Assembly: GCF_901000735.1 (NCBI RefSeq)
Contig: NC_081542.1
Span: 39,785,321 to 39,849,320 of the forward strand
Direction of reading: 5' to 3'
DNA: 64,000 bases
Source: Corylus avellana
Taxonomy: Eukaryota; Streptophyta; Magnoliopsida; Fagales; Betulaceae
A program made the position numbers and the translations under genes. Positions 22,723 through 33,708 of this stretch are shown piece after piece (the first letter of the stretch is position 1; each line of letters begins with the position of its first letter). Under the pieces are notes generated by a model that saw only the letters and a program-made list of their open reading frames with translations, ran no database searches and was not told the DNA's origin.

Positions 22723-22731
22723 CTATATATA
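22723..22731 (+). promoter_or_regulatory. TATA box of intact CLE-II gene
   Basis: ctatatata, 57 bp before the ATG at 22788, inside a block (ggcctatatatacgagcc) matched at the unit-A CLE-II gene. A short 5' leader of about 25-30 bases is implied. Confidence 0.65.
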
Positions 22732-22787
22732 CGAGCCATCATGCCTCTAAAACCTCCAAGCCAGCCTCTCCATAACCCTTGAGAGAA

Positions 22788-23000
22788 ATGGCACGCTTAA
22801 GGTTCTTGGTATGTCTCATTTTAATGTTTAACTTATTTCCAATGTTTGAGCCTCGCCTTGTTAATCCAAGTGGATCATACAAACCGGCTGTCTTGGATGC
22901 CAAGGAACTTTTCCACATGGTCTCAGTATTCAAGGGAACAAACAAGAACCCGCGAAGGCTACGAGCAAGTCCCGGGGGCCCTGATCCAGAGCATCATTGA
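22788..23000 (+). CDS. CLE signalling peptide precursor (subfamily II), intact
   Basis: The 70-residue precursor, intronless as is usual for CLE genes, has a hydrophobic signal peptide (about residues 4-22, MARLRFLVCLILMF onwards), a short prodomain (PRLVNPSG, DAKELFHMVSVFKGTNKN) and ends exactly with the dodecapeptide RASPGGPDPEHH (residues 59-70), stop TGA. The core PGGPDPxHH is that of the Arabidopsis CLE1-CLE7 group. Such peptides are secreted, hydroxylated/arabinosylated on proline in known cases and perceived by LRR receptor kinases in root, nitrogen or meristem signalling; the role here is not known. Glu at position 10, where Arg or Gln is common, is unusual. The TTG-started frame from 22779 is not preferred: the ATG at 22788 aligns with the paralogue start. 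A MITE begins 18 bp after the stop. Confidence 0.9.
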   Translation: MARLRFLVCLILMFNLFPMFEPRLVNPSGSYKPAVLDAKELFHMVSVFKGTNKNPRRLRASPGGPDPEHH

Positions 23001-23018
23001 ATGCTTAATTAGCAGAAA

Positions 23019-23175
23019 AGAGTAATGCTACAAATACTCTCACTTCTTCACACTCGTAGATGATTTTTAAAATCACCAGTAGGTTAAAATCTAATAAAGG
23101 TCCATCCAAATTTAACGGCGATTTTAAAAGTCATCTATGAGTGGGAAGAAGTGAGAGTATGTGTAGTATTACTCT
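23019..23175. mobile_element. Foldback MITE directly behind CLE-II
   Basis: 157 bp with arms of about 58 bp: agagtaatgctacaaatact at the left and the complement of agagtaatactacacatact at the right, both continuing into cttcacactcgtagatga / cttcccactcatagatga. It starts 18 bp after the CLE-II stop codon, so it probably lies in the 3' UTR. No clear target duplication. Confidence 0.8.
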
Positions 23176-23689
23176 GGCATGAATCTTTTTAGAGAGGCCA
23201 GTTATGCTAGTGCGGGTGCTTTAGTGAGGGAAGTGATATCTCTCTTCAATTAGAGATATTATTCTATAACTAGGCCTAAGTAAATAAAGAAAATATGGGT
23301 GCTGCTAAGATTATGTATTTACGAGTGCTCATATATAACCACTCGGTTCTGAAATATGAGCATGCACTTGATTTGGGAACTGTTAAGTATAAGTTTTTAG
23401 TAACCTCTCTTTTGCATAATTGGATATGAAAGATATAATACAAGCATAACTTTCTTTTATTATTATTATTATTATTATTTTATTTTTTTATTGTTTCAAA
23501 ACCCCAATTCAATGGTGCTCCATGAGTATTGAGTTATGAGTTTGGGAATACGCTTATATCTTCTAGCTAGCTTCTTTACTTTTCACAGATGCTTTAAACT
23601 TTCTATTGTGGTAATATGTCTAGAGTGTTTGTGAGTAGGTGCTGTGATAAATGCGACTAATAACATAGGGACCCAAAAGAGAGAGAGAA

Positions 23690-23870
23690 AAACTATTTGG
23701 TCCACCTTGCGACATATTGGGTCATCTCTCTAGCTCGTCAGTCCCTCTTATCCAAACATCCATAATATCATCTCAAAATTAATAGAAGTGTCAACTTGTG
23801 CACCCACAATATGACATATTGGGCCAAATTTAGATTATGCTTGCAATATACTTATATTTAGAGGGACGTA
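23690..23870 (+). pseudogene. LINE 3'-end fragment
   Basis: aattaatagaagtgtcaact and cacaatatgacatattggg match the RNase H C-terminus and 3' end of the LINE at 18870-18925 (aattaacagaagtgctaact, catcatatggcatattggg). A shorter repeat of the same motif (ttgcgacatattgggtc) precedes it at 23728. Too short for a domain call on its own. Confidence 0.6.
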
Positions 23871-23882
23871 ACTGTGTAAGGA

Positions 23883-24113
23883 CATATTTGGGTGTGTGTT
23901 TGAGAGACTTAAAAGTGCGTTGAACACTCAAAAAGTCGGTTTGAAGAAAAAAATACACGTTTGGTAAAAATAATTGAAAAAGCTTTTAAGGGTCGAAAAA
24001 GCTCAAAAATGGCAAAAACGCATTTTTGACAAAAGCTTAAAAATGAAGCTTTTACCAAAAATCGTTTTTTGACTTAAAAGCTTTATTTCTCAAATACAAT
24101 CTCAAATATGCTC
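23883..24113. mobile_element. Foldback MITE
   Basis: Inverted ends catatttgggtgtgtgtttg and the complement of catatttgagattgtatttg enclose A/T-rich DNA with repeated aaaagctttt motifs in both orientations. 231 bp, no ORF. Flanking duplication unclear. Confidence 0.7.
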
Positions 24114-24263
24114 TGAGTAATGTTTCCCTGACTTTTTTTTGAGACGGATTATCCTCATTCAAATACATTCATTGTAAGGTTGTTTCATTTTGAATATTCA
24201 GTTAGCATGCCTTATCAAAGTAGACACATGATGCAAGAAATTGAATTTAGCTTAGGTATTATA

Positions 24264-24593
24264 TAGGAGAAAATTCACTTTATCCCTGAAGTTTCAGAAA
24301 TTTTTTAATTTAAACTCTAATGTTTAAAAATTAGCAATGTACCCCCCTAATGTTTCAAAAATTTTTAATTCAAACCCTTCATTACTAATTTCCGTCTAAT
24401 TTGACGAAAATCATCCCACATGTGTCTCACGTAGGATTTTGATGCCTTCTATTCTAATTTTGCTCGCATTAAAACCCATGAAATTAAGTAATTACCCTCA
24501 TTAAAACATATGAAATTGAGGATAATTATGTAATTTTATAGGTTTTAATGAGGGCAAAATTAAAATAGAGGGCATCAAAATCCCACGACGGAA
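24264..24593. mobile_element. Partial foldback element replacing a CLE peptide
   Basis: The segment from gattttgatgccttctatt (about 24433) has an inverted partner ending at 24587 (agagggcatcaaaatcccac). The left part (24265-24400) is unpaired. Its right edge falls exactly where the CLE-I copy B should enter its dodecapeptide. I see no target duplication, so whether it inserted or arrived through rearrangement is open. Confidence 0.6.
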
Positions 24594-24803
24594 ATTAGGC
24601 TCATCATCATTCAGCTGCCTCTTCACTGTTACCTGGAATCTCAATCTTATGTTGACCACAGCTTTAACATCCAGAAGCATTGGTGGGTAGGGTTTGTTTG
24701 GACTCCTGGCCACAATAAATGGAATGAAAGGGCGAGCTTCAGACCATTGCAATGGGGGAAAGATTAAGATGAGGCGTAACGATAAGCTAAAGTACTTAGC
24801 CAT
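24501..24803 (-). pseudogene. CLE subfamily I gene without CLE dodecapeptide (unit B)
   Basis: From the ATG at 24803, about 70 codons are colinear with the intact gene at 62306-62551 (MAKYFSLSLRLILIF, SEARPFIPF, RSPNKPY, FQVTVKRQLNDDEPN). After DEPN, i.e. at the codon before RSSPGG in the intact copy, the frame runs into foldback DNA and adds 30 unrelated residues. Signal-peptide hydrophobicity is weakened (an Arg inside it). The G-box upstream is mutated to CACATG. A dead copy in all likelihood. Confidence 0.75.
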
Positions 24804-25065
24804 ATTTCTTCTCAGATTTCTGCAACAGCCGGTGAGGTTTCAAGGTAAGAAGGCAGGATTTGCGTCAATGTATTTGCTTATGTTTCACATGAGAAGCATC
24901 AATAGAATCACTCAATCCAATCTTTGAGCAAGAAACATTATTTATAATCATATCTGAGTTGTCCTTTAAATTTGTTTATCAACAAAAGAAGCAAAGCGGC
25001 TTTGAATCTGACTCGATTTCGATCTGTACGTACTTGATCTCCTGTTTGAAAACAAAGTGGGGTAC

Positions 25066-25591
25066 TGATGCAGCGTGACTTAGTAGGCTGCAGCGAAGAA
25101 CAACAATAAAAGAACGGATAAACAATTCCAGATCTAGATTCTATCAAAGACCTAAGAATTCTTCTAAAAACAATAGATACTCTCTAAAGTTTATAGGAAA
25201 AGAGGAATAAACTCAACTCTGAGTATTCACATTAATCAAAATCAATAATAAACAACCACTATTTTCTCTGGAGGCTATAAGCATATATTTATAGCCCCAA
25301 AACCCTAAACATAATAAAATATGACATAAATATCGCCAAAACCCTAAACCTAATAAAATAACGAAATATTGACTCCCAGAACCCTAATCCTATTAAAACA
25401 AGGAAATAAAGACGGCTTAACTTAATTAAAATGCGGAATATAACATAAGCAGCTCCGTGTGCGATCGATCGCAGGTAGAAGTGCGATTGATCGCAGTTCC
25501 AGGGAATTGGTGCCTAAATATCTGGAATTGCGCTCGATCGCAGGTACATGTGCGATCAATCGCACTTTCAGGGAACCTGGGATTTGCATCA
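25066..25591 (-). repeat. 3' LTR of the gag-only element, 526 bp
   Basis: Complete LTR, TG...CA with extended inverted ends tgatgca/tgcatca. Positions 25461-25570 hold four near-palindromes of the form tgcgatNgatcgca (see findings). Confidence 0.9.
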
Positions 25592-25806
25592 TTCTCCCCT
25601 TGTTGGAGAGAATTCGCCCTCGAATTCGACCGGTTCTTTCCACGGTCCTTCGGATGTCCGGTCAACTCATTACATTCTCCTCTGTTCAAAATCACAACTA
25701 GGTCACATCCCATAATAAACATGATGGCCTAATTCATCAACACACCCCCACGGTTATATTGAAGACCCTACGCCTCCCCTTGCCGTGTAGGTTTGTCATG
25801 CTCTTG

Positions 25807-26616
25807 TCATTCCTTTTCCTTTCCACATGCTACGAGAATTCCCAAAGTATTCACAAAAACACCTTCACTCTTTGATAGACAAGTCCCCTCCGCCTCATAG
25901 ATCTCATCACAACTTTGGTTAAAAGTTTTTGATAAGATAGCATCTACTTTAAGGAAATCAACTTCCAAATCAAAGAATTCTTGTTTAAGACTTTCATCAA
26001 ACACTTGGTGCTTATAACTCACCTCTTCGTTGGGATAGGTGTCATAGATTGGTGGAGAGGCCCAATCTACTAAGCAATCTTCTTCAATAAATCCATCTTG
26101 TTCCTCCACCACAATTGATTGGCTCCTAATATCCGCCGCCTCTCTAGGCACCACCTCCGCCATCTTTCTAGGTACTTCTTTTTGTGGAAATTTTCTATTT
26201 TTCTCTGCCACCATGAACTCTTTGGATTGCAAGCAACCTTGGAATTCCGGTGTATCGAGTTTGAATCTACTTACCCGCCGATTGGCATGAGCTTGCGCAA
26301 GGTGCTGACGTCCGTGCGTTCGGCGCTCCGCAAAAGGGTTTCTAGATCCGTTCCCATATTGACCACACAAGTTGGATAATTGAGTAGTGAGGTCTTCAAT
26401 TTGATCCCTCATAGCCTTGAATTGATGCTCCGTGTGTTGCCAAGGTTCAGCAATAGATTTGCCTTCCGCCTCCGCGAATTGCGGTCTTGGTTGGCAACGA
26501 CAATTGTTCGGCCCACCACTCATGTGTCTCAAACGAATCGCCGGTTGCTCCTTGCGTGCTGTCTCCGTGCGCACATACACCTTGTTCATGTTTGCAAAGC
26601 GGTTGCTCCTCCCCAT
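25807..26616 (-). CDS. Gag-like protein of non-autonomous LTR element
   Basis: A single 269-codon frame starting MGRSNRFANMNKVYV, 18 bp after the primer-binding site. The first 130 residues are basic and Q/R-rich and end with RVSRFKLDTPEFQG, which resembles the opening of plant Gypsy Gag domains (KLDIPEFxG). It then jumps to an acidic segment (FIEEDCLVDWASPPIYDTYP) of the kind found after the zinc knuckle near protease. The Gag core, zinc knuckle, protease, RT and integrase are missing, so this is an internal-deletion product that stayed open. An unrelated host function is unlikely. Confidence 0.6.
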   Translation of the reverse strand: MGRSNRFANMNKVYVRTETARKEQPAIRLRHMSGGPNNCRCQPRPQFAEAEGKSIAEPWQHTEHQFKAMRDQIEDLTTQLSNLCGQYGNGSRNPFAERRTHGRQHLAQAHANRRVSRFKLDTPEFQGCLQSKEFMVAEKNRKFPQKEVPRKMAEVVPREAADIRSQSIVVEEQDGFIEEDCLVDWASPPIYDTYPNEEVSYKHQVFDESLKQEFFDLEVDFLKVDAILSKTFNQSCDEIYEAEGTCLSKSEGVFVNTLGILVACGKEKE

Positions 26617-26647
26617 TCATGGAAAGTTACTGAGCTCTGATACCGAC

Positions 26648-26950
26648 TGATGCAGCGTGACTTAGTAGGCTGCAGCGAATAACAACAATAAAAGAACGGA
26701 TAAACAATTCTAAATCTAGATTCTATCAAAAACCTAAGAATTCTTCTAAAAACAATAGATACTCTCAAAAGTTTATAGGAAAAGAGGAATAAACTCAACT
26801 CTGAGTATTCTCATTAATCAAAATCAATAATAAACAACCATTGTTTTCTCTGGAGGCTATAAGCATATATTTATAGCCCCAAAACCCTAAACATAATAAA
26901 ATATGACATAAATATACCCAAAACCCTAAACCTAATAAAATAACGAAATA
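26648..26950 (-). repeat. 5' LTR, first part
   Basis: Near-identical to 25066-25369. It breaks at the N gap and resumes at 34307-34504. About 25 LTR bases are missing, presumably within the gap. Confidence 0.88.
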
Positions 26951-27002
26951 NNNNNNNNNNNNNNNNNNNNNNNNNNNNNNNNNNNNNNNNNNNNNNNNNN
27001 NN
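26951..27002. other. Assembly gap (52 N)
   Basis: Lies where the left end of the nested PIF/Harbinger DNA should meet the LTR; the terminal repeat there cannot be read. Confidence 0.99.
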
Positions 27003-27900
27003 CGAGGGAAATCCTGGCAGAATTGTTATACAGTCGCAAGTGAGTTAAAGCTTCGTTTGATTTTGCTTTTGCTTTTGCTCATCTATTTTTTTCCAATAAA
27101 ACACATATCTACAAAACACATATAGAAAAAATATAGATGAAGATCGAATAATATAAAGAATAGAAGGGAAGAAGATAAAGGAGAGATAAGGTTTGAGAGT
27201 GATTGAAGGTTTTGGGTGTGTTATAGAAGATGGGTTTGATCCATGGCCTGGGCTGAGAGACGAGAGTGAATGGCCAGCTTCGTTTGACAAACGATTTCAA
27301 GGCAAAAGACATGGCCTTACTGTTCAGCCAATTGACATTCTGCAGTGTCGTACAGCAGAAGCCATGCCCTTGTTCAGGCTGTTCAGAGCGCCTGGCGTGG
27401 CCTTTGAAGCTTGACTTCAGTCCTTTTACAGAAAGGGGCTGCTTCTCACGTTTTTCTTGCTGAACAGCCTGGCACATGGGGGCATGGTTTAGGTGAAAAA
27501 GATGAAAAAGAAGTGAGATGGGTTTAAGTGAAAAAGATCCCAAGACTGACGTGCAAGAGCTGGCATCCAATATCTTAAAATATATAAATTTTTAAAAAAC
27601 TTATGTTGCATAAGTATTATAGTAATTTAAAAAAAAAAAAAAAATTATGTTGCATAAAAGTTCATGTGAAACCATTATAATAATTATAGTATAATGTATT
27701 TTCCTGTTGTAAAAACTTGCTTTCATTATTATTATTTTTTTGTTGCCCTTTTGTTTGATGGACATATATTATTCATGTAAATATGAATTTCTGCACTCTA
27801 TCATCAATTGATTACTTTAAACAAATTTTTAATTATTAATAGTATTTAACATATATTTTTTTATTTATCATTTTATCAGCTTATTTATTGTATGATAAAT
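27003..27900. other. 5' region of nested insertion, no certain gene
   Basis: A 153-codon minus-strand frame (27109-27570, MDASSCTSVLGSF...) is not recognisable. Short repeats such as agcttcgtttga (27050, 27279) are present. The rest is AT-rich. It may be the 5' flank of the first PIF/Harbinger copy or a further nested piece. Confidence 0.3.
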
Positions 27901-28945
27901 ATGAGTAAAAAAGGTCAAAGCAACGTTGTTGTTGCTACTGCAGATACTCAGATAAAGAAAGTAGTTTAGACTGAAAAAATGTTAGAAGATTATCTTGACA
28001 TATGTATTACTGAGATTCATGCTGGTAACCACTCAAGAACACATTTCAATAAGACAGGATGAAAAAATGTGATAGATAAATTTAATGAAAAAACTGGAAA
28101 ACAATATTGCTATAAACAACTAAAGAACAAGTGGGATAGTTTGAAAAAAGAGTGGAACATTTGGAAGAGATTGATAGTGGCCTTGGATGGGATCCGGTGA
28201 AAAAGACAATTGATGCGCCCTATGATTGGTGGGAAAAAAAATTGCAGGCACTATATTTGTACTTATTTGTTTTTGTTTAAATGATTTAAAAATTGTTTTA
28301 TTATTGATTTTTACATATACTTAAATATAGGAAGTTCCAGAAGCAACCAAGTTTCACACGACAGGTTTGGCTTATGCTATGAAGGTGAAAATATTGTTTA
28401 GAGATATAATTGCCACTGGGGAAGGATCTTGGGCACCATCCATAGGATTGGTTCCTAATGATATTGGTGCTATAGATACTGCAGATATAATGCTTGATGG
28501 AGATGACAATATTGTAGAAGGTTTAGATGTTTTGGATGGTGAACCAAATCTCAATACACATGGCATTGATGATATTCCTGCTGATTTAGATACGCGGAGT
28601 AAAAGAAATAAGAAGTTTGGTCTGGCGGTTCAATGTAAGAAAAGAAAGAAAGGAGTTCAAATCGTTAGTCAACATTTGAGTCGGATTTGTGATGTAATAG
28701 AAAGTAGGAATACAGTGACATCTAAGAGCTACGATAAACCTGGATGTAATATTGAAGAGATTATGGATGTTGTTCGGGGGATTGCTGAAAGAGAAAATGA
28801 CATTGACATCCTTAAGTTTGCAACAGAGGTATTTCTTAAGAGATCACATAGAGAGATGTTTGTGACTATTAAAGAGCCATGGTTACAGATTGACTTTATC
28901 AAGCGAATGGGAAATAGAGAAATTAACCGTCGTAGCATGGAATAA
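27901..28945 (+). pseudogene. PIF/Harbinger ORF1, Myb/SANT-like protein, copy 1
   Basis: From ATG 27901 (MSKKGQSN), exon 1 to about 28242 carries the Myb/SANT-like DNA-binding region (LEDYLDICITEIHAG, CYKQLKNKWDSLKKEWNIWK). An intron of about 88 bp ends at tatag (28330), and exon 2 runs to 28945 (GEGSWAPSIG ... MGNREINRRSME). Lesions: TAG at about 27967 and TGA at about 28060, each in place of a Trp codon, plus a 10-bp deletion near 28176 and a donor changed from GT to GC-like. ORF1 proteins of this superfamily assist the transposase in binding DNA. Confidence 0.8.
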
Positions 28946-29154
28946 TGTTTTTATTTTTTAATGTTGTTTTGTTATGAACTATTTGAACAGCTTTAAGGAT
29001 TTATTTGAATGTTATTTTTTTTATGTGTTGATTTGTGTGCTAAGGTGAATATATTATAATATTTCATAACTACGTAGATATCTCTTTTTCTTATTTTTAT
29101 GGGTGCTTATATATTTATTTTATGTTTATTTCTTTATTTTTTTTCCTTACAGAC

Positions 29155-30482
29155 ATGGACAATAGTGATTATAGTATTCAAGATGATACAAGTGATAGTG
29201 ATTATGGTGAAGAAGAAAATGAAAATGATGTTTTTATTCTAGCAGCTGCAGCAGTAGAATTTGTTGAGAACTATTATATGCCATATATTGCAAAGGAACC
29301 TTGTAGGACCTCTTCTCAAACAGGTTATAAGTGGGTTATGGAGATTCTACAAGGTAATCCTGATAGGTGCAAACAAAATTTTAGAATGGAAATACACGTA
29401 TTCATTTACTTGTGTAAAGAGTTGAAGGAAAGATATCATTTAAGAGATACTAGGAAATTAACAGTTGAAGAGTTGGTGGCTATGTTTTTGATTACTTTAG
29501 GCCATGGGTTTGGGAATAGAATAGTGCAAGAAAGGTTTCAACATTCAGGAGAAACAATTAGTAGACATTTTACTAGTGTTTTAATGGCCGTTTCGAGAAT
29601 GGCGATTGACATTATTAATCCTATTGATAGGGAGTTTAGGGATGTTCCAAGCAAAATTTGTGATGATGAGCGGTATTGGCCATACTTCAAAAATTGTATT
29701 GGAGCCATTGATGGAACTCATGTGCCAGTTAAAATTTTTCCATCAAAACAAATACCATATATTGGTCGAAAAGGGACTCCTACTCAGAATGTTATGGCTG
29801 TTTGTGATTTTTGTATGTGTTTCACCTTTGTTTGGGCTGGATGGGAAGGTACTGCACATGATACACGTATTTTTTTAGAAGCTATTCGAAAGGAAGAATT
29901 ACGATTTCCACACCCACCTAGAGGTTTGTATTTAATTAAAATAACAATTATGAATTATACATGAAAAAAAATATACTTTTCAATATTTTTTATGACCGTT
30001 ATTCGTATATTATTTGTAGGAAAATATTACTTGGTAGATGCAGGATATCCTCACATGAAGGGATACATGGGGCCATACAAAGGGGAGCGGTATCATCTAC
30101 CAGACTTTCGTCGCGGAAGCCAACGAGGGGTATGCATGAAATTTTTAATCATGCACATTCATCACTTAGATGCACTATTGAAAGAACATTTGGAGTTTGG
30201 AAAAATAAGTGGAAGTTATTGCATTGCATGTCAAATTTTCCTTATGATAAACAAGTGAAAATCGTGGTGGCGTCTATGGCTTTTCATAACTTCATTAGGA
30301 AGCATATAATAAAGGATGCTGAGTTCTAACCATATGATGATGATGAGGATTTACTACCTACTGACATTATAGGCGATGACGAAGCACAAGATGAGTCAAG
30401 CATACAACAATCACAGACGTCCAATGAAAATTCTATGAACATAGAGCGTGATCATATTGTTAATCTAATTATGACCCGTTAA
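29155..30482 (+). pseudogene. PIF/Harbinger transposase (DDE), copy 1
   Basis: ATG 29155 (MDNSDYSIQDD) follows a good acceptor (ccttacag), so an upstream exon is possible. Exon 1 to 29923 holds the helix-turn-helix region (KLTVEELVAMFLITLGHG, GETISRHF) and the first catalytic Asp in GAIDGTHVPV, then FVWAGWEGTAHDTRIF with the second. An intron 29924-30019 (gtttgt...tgtag) is followed by exon 2 (KYYLVDAGYP, YHLPDF, ERTFGVWKNKWKLL with the Glu). A one-base loss near 30122 (ccaacgagggg against ccaatcgagggg in copy 2) breaks exon 2. Otherwise nearly complete. It acts in the nucleus, cutting at TAA/TTA targets. Confidence 0.88.
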
Positions 30483-31031
30483 TTATTATTATTTTTTTTA
30501 ATGTTGTTTTGTTATAAACTATTTAAAATGGTGTAAGGATCTTCTTGAATGTTGTTCTTTTTTATGTGTTAAATACTTTGAAGTGTTAAATACTTTAAAT
30601 AATTTTAAAAAAGAAAGAAATAAAATGATTGACATCACTTTTTATTACATATAAGTAAAAAAAAGAAAAAGAAAATGTTGACGTTTGGTTATATAAACCA
30701 TTACAAAATAATTTTTACTTGTGAAAGCTAACATTAAACATTTTTATATAAAAAGGTTATAAAATGGAAAAAAAAAAAAATCATTAACAACCTTAGGCCT
30801 TTATTGAAAAATATGTAATGATTTCACGTAAAATGACATATTTGATGGGACTGATAATGATTTTTTTACCTTATACTAAAAAAAATCATTACATGTCCTT
30901 TATTGTCATTTTTGCAACTAAAAGCACTTTTTTAGTTTTGTTACCAAACATCGGTAATATCAAAAAAGCACTTAAGACATGTAGTTACCAAACATATAAA
31001 CAATTTTTCAGTAATAGCACTTTTGCCAAAA

Positions 31032-31131
31032 NNNNNNNNNNNNNNNNNNNNNNNNNNNNNNNNNNNNNNNNNNNNNNNNNNNNNNNNNNNNNNNNNNNNN
31101 NNNNNNNNNNNNNNNNNNNNNNNNNNNNNNN
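31032..31131. other. Assembly gap (100 N)
   Basis: Separates the two PIF/Harbinger copies. The sequence before it matches 34080-34250 and the sequence after it matches 27914 onward, so the true junction is unknown. Confidence 0.99.
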
Positions 31132-32173
31132 GTCAAAACAACGTTGCTGTTGCTACTACAGATACTCAGATAAAGAAAGTAGTTTGAACTGAAAAAATGT
31201 TAGAAGATTATCTTGACATATGTATTACTGAGATTCATGCTGGTAACCGTTCAAGAACACATTTCAATAAGACAGGATGAAAAAATGTGATAGATAAATT
31301 TAATGAAAAACCTGGAAAACAATATTGCTATAAACAACTAAAAAACAAGTGGGATAGTTTGAAAAAAGAGTGGAACATTTGGAAGAGATTGATAGGCAAG
31401 GAAACTGGCCTTGGATGGGATCCGGTGAAAAAGACAATTGATGTGCCCGATGATTGGTGGGAAAAAAAATTGCTGGTACTATATTTGTACTTATTTGTTT
31501 TTGTTTAAATGATTTAAAAATTGTTTTATTATTGATTTTTACATATACTTAAATATAGGAAGTTCCAGAATCAACCAAGTTTCGCACGACAGGTTTGGCT
31601 TATGCTATGAAGGTGAAAATATTGTTTAGAGATATAATTGCCACTGGGGAAGGATCTTGGGCACCATCCATAGGATTGATTCCTAATGATATTGGTGCCA
31701 TAGATACTGCAGATATAATGCTTGATGGAGATGACAATATTGTAGAAGGTTTAGATGTTGTGGATGGTGAACCAAATCTCAATACACATGGCATTGATGA
31801 TATTTCTGCTGATTTAGATACGCAGGATAAAAGAAATAAGAAGTTTGGTCTGGCGGTTCAATGTAAGAAAAGAAAGAAAGGAGTTCAAATCGTTAGTCAA
31901 CATTTGAGTCGGATTTGTGATGTAATAGAAAGTAGGAATACAGTGACATCTAAGAGCTACGATAAACCTGGATGTAATATTGAAGAGGTTATGGATGTTG
32001 TTCGGTGGATTGCTGAAAGAGAAAATGACATTGACATCCTTAAGTTTGCAACAGAGGTATTTCTTAAGAGATCACATAGAGAGATGTTTATGACTATTAA
32101 AGAGCTATGGTTGCAGATTGACTTTATCAAGCGAATGAGAAATAGAGAAATTAACCGTCGTAGCATGGAATAA
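31132..32173 (+). pseudogene. PIF/Harbinger ORF1, copy 2 (start in gap)
   Basis: Near-identical to 27914-28945. Exon 1 ends at 31475 before a normal GT donor, intron to 31558, exon 2 31559-32173. It keeps the 10 bases lost in copy 1 (GKETGLGWDPV reads through). It shares the TGA at about 31278 in place of Trp, and has TGA instead of TAG at the earlier site (about 31184). Confidence 0.8.
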
Positions 32174-32381
32174 TGTTTTTATTTTTTAATGTTGTTTTTT
32201 ATGAACTATTTGAACAGCTCTAAAGATTTATTTGAATGTTATTTTTTTTATGTGTTGATTTGTGTGCTAAGGTGAATATATTATAATATTTCATAACTAC
32301 GTAGATATCTCTTTTTCTTATTTTTATGGGTGCTTATATATTTATTTTATGTTTATTTCTTTATTTTTTTTCCTTACAGAC

Positions 32382-33708
32382 ATGGACAATAGTGATTATA
32401 GTATTCAAGATGATACAAGTGATAGTGATTATGGTGAAGAAGAAAATGAAAATGATGTTTTTATTCTAGCAGCTGCAGCAATAGAATTTGTTGAGAACTA
32501 TTATATGCCATATATTGCAAAGGAACCTTGTAGGACCTCTTCTTAAACAGGTTATAAGTGGGTTATGGAGATTCTACAAGGTAATCCTGATATGTGCAAA
32601 CAAAATTTTAGAATGGAAATACACGTTTTCATTCACTTGTGTAAAGAGTTGAAGGAAATATATCATTTAAGAGGTACTAGGAAATTAACTGTTGAAGAGT
32701 TGGTAGCTATGTTTTTTATTACTTTAGGCCATGGGTTTGGGAATAGAATAGTGCAAGAAAGGTTTCAACATTCAAGAGAAACAATTAGTAGACATTTTAC
32801 TAGTGTTTTAATGGCCTTTTCTAGAATGGCGATTGACATTATTAATCCTATTGATAGAGAGTTTAGGGATGTTCCAACCAAAATTCGTGATGATGAGCGG
32901 TATTGGCCATACTTCAAAAATTGTATTGGAGCCATTGATGGAACCCATGTGCCAGTTAAAATTTCTCCATCAAAACAAACCATATATTGGTCGAAAAGGG
33001 ACTCCTACTCAGAATGTTATGGCTGTTTGTGATTTTTGTATGTGTTTCACCTTTGTTTGGGCTGGATGGGAAGGTACTACACATGATACACGTATTTTTT
33101 TGGAAGTTATTCGAAAGGAAGAATTACGATTTCCACACCCACCTAGAGGTTTGTATTTAATTAAAATAACAATTATGAATTATACATGAAAAAAAAATAC
33201 TTTTCAATATTTTTTTATGACCGTTATTCGTATATTGTTTGTAGGAAAATATTACTTGGTAGACGCAGGATATCCTCACATGAAGGGATACATGGGGCCA
33301 TACAAAGGGGAGCGGTATCATCTACCAGACTTTCGTCGCAGAAGCCAATCGAGGGGTGTGCATGAAATTTTTAATCATGCACATTCATCACTTAGATACA
33401 CTATTGAAAGAACATTTGGAGTTTGGAAAAATAAGTGGAAGTTATTGCATTGCATGTCGAATTTTCCTTGTGATAAACAAGTGAAAATCGTGGTGGCGTC
33501 TATGGCTCTTCATAACTTCATTGGGAAGCATGCAATAAAGGATGCTGAGTTCCAACCATATGATGATGATGAGGATTTACTACCTACTGACATTATAGGC
33601 GATGACGAAGCACAAGATGAGTCAAGCATACAACAATCACAGACGTCCAATGAAAATTCTATGAACATTGAGCGTGATCATTTTGCTAGTCTACTTATGA
33701 CCCGTTAA
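32382..33708 (+). pseudogene. PIF/Harbinger transposase (DDE), copy 2
   Basis: Same exon structure as copy 1 (exon 1 32382-33148, exon 2 33245-33708). Lesions differ: a C-to-T stop at about 32544 (ctcttctTaaacagg) and a 2-base deletion near 32979 shifting frame just after GTHVPVKI. Exon 2 is intact to MTR-stop, including ERTFGVWKNKWKLL. The catalytic motifs are all readable in one frame or another. Confidence 0.87.

Noticed and set aside
25422..25732. Several overlapping frames in the LTR
   Set aside because: Open only because of the repeated gatcgca palindromes; the second LTR does not preserve them.
27109..27570. 153-codon minus-strand frame as a host gene
   Set aside because: No recognisable domain, the tail is Ile/Tyr low-complexity, and it lies inside nested transposon DNA opposite to the element; kept only as a note in the region entry.
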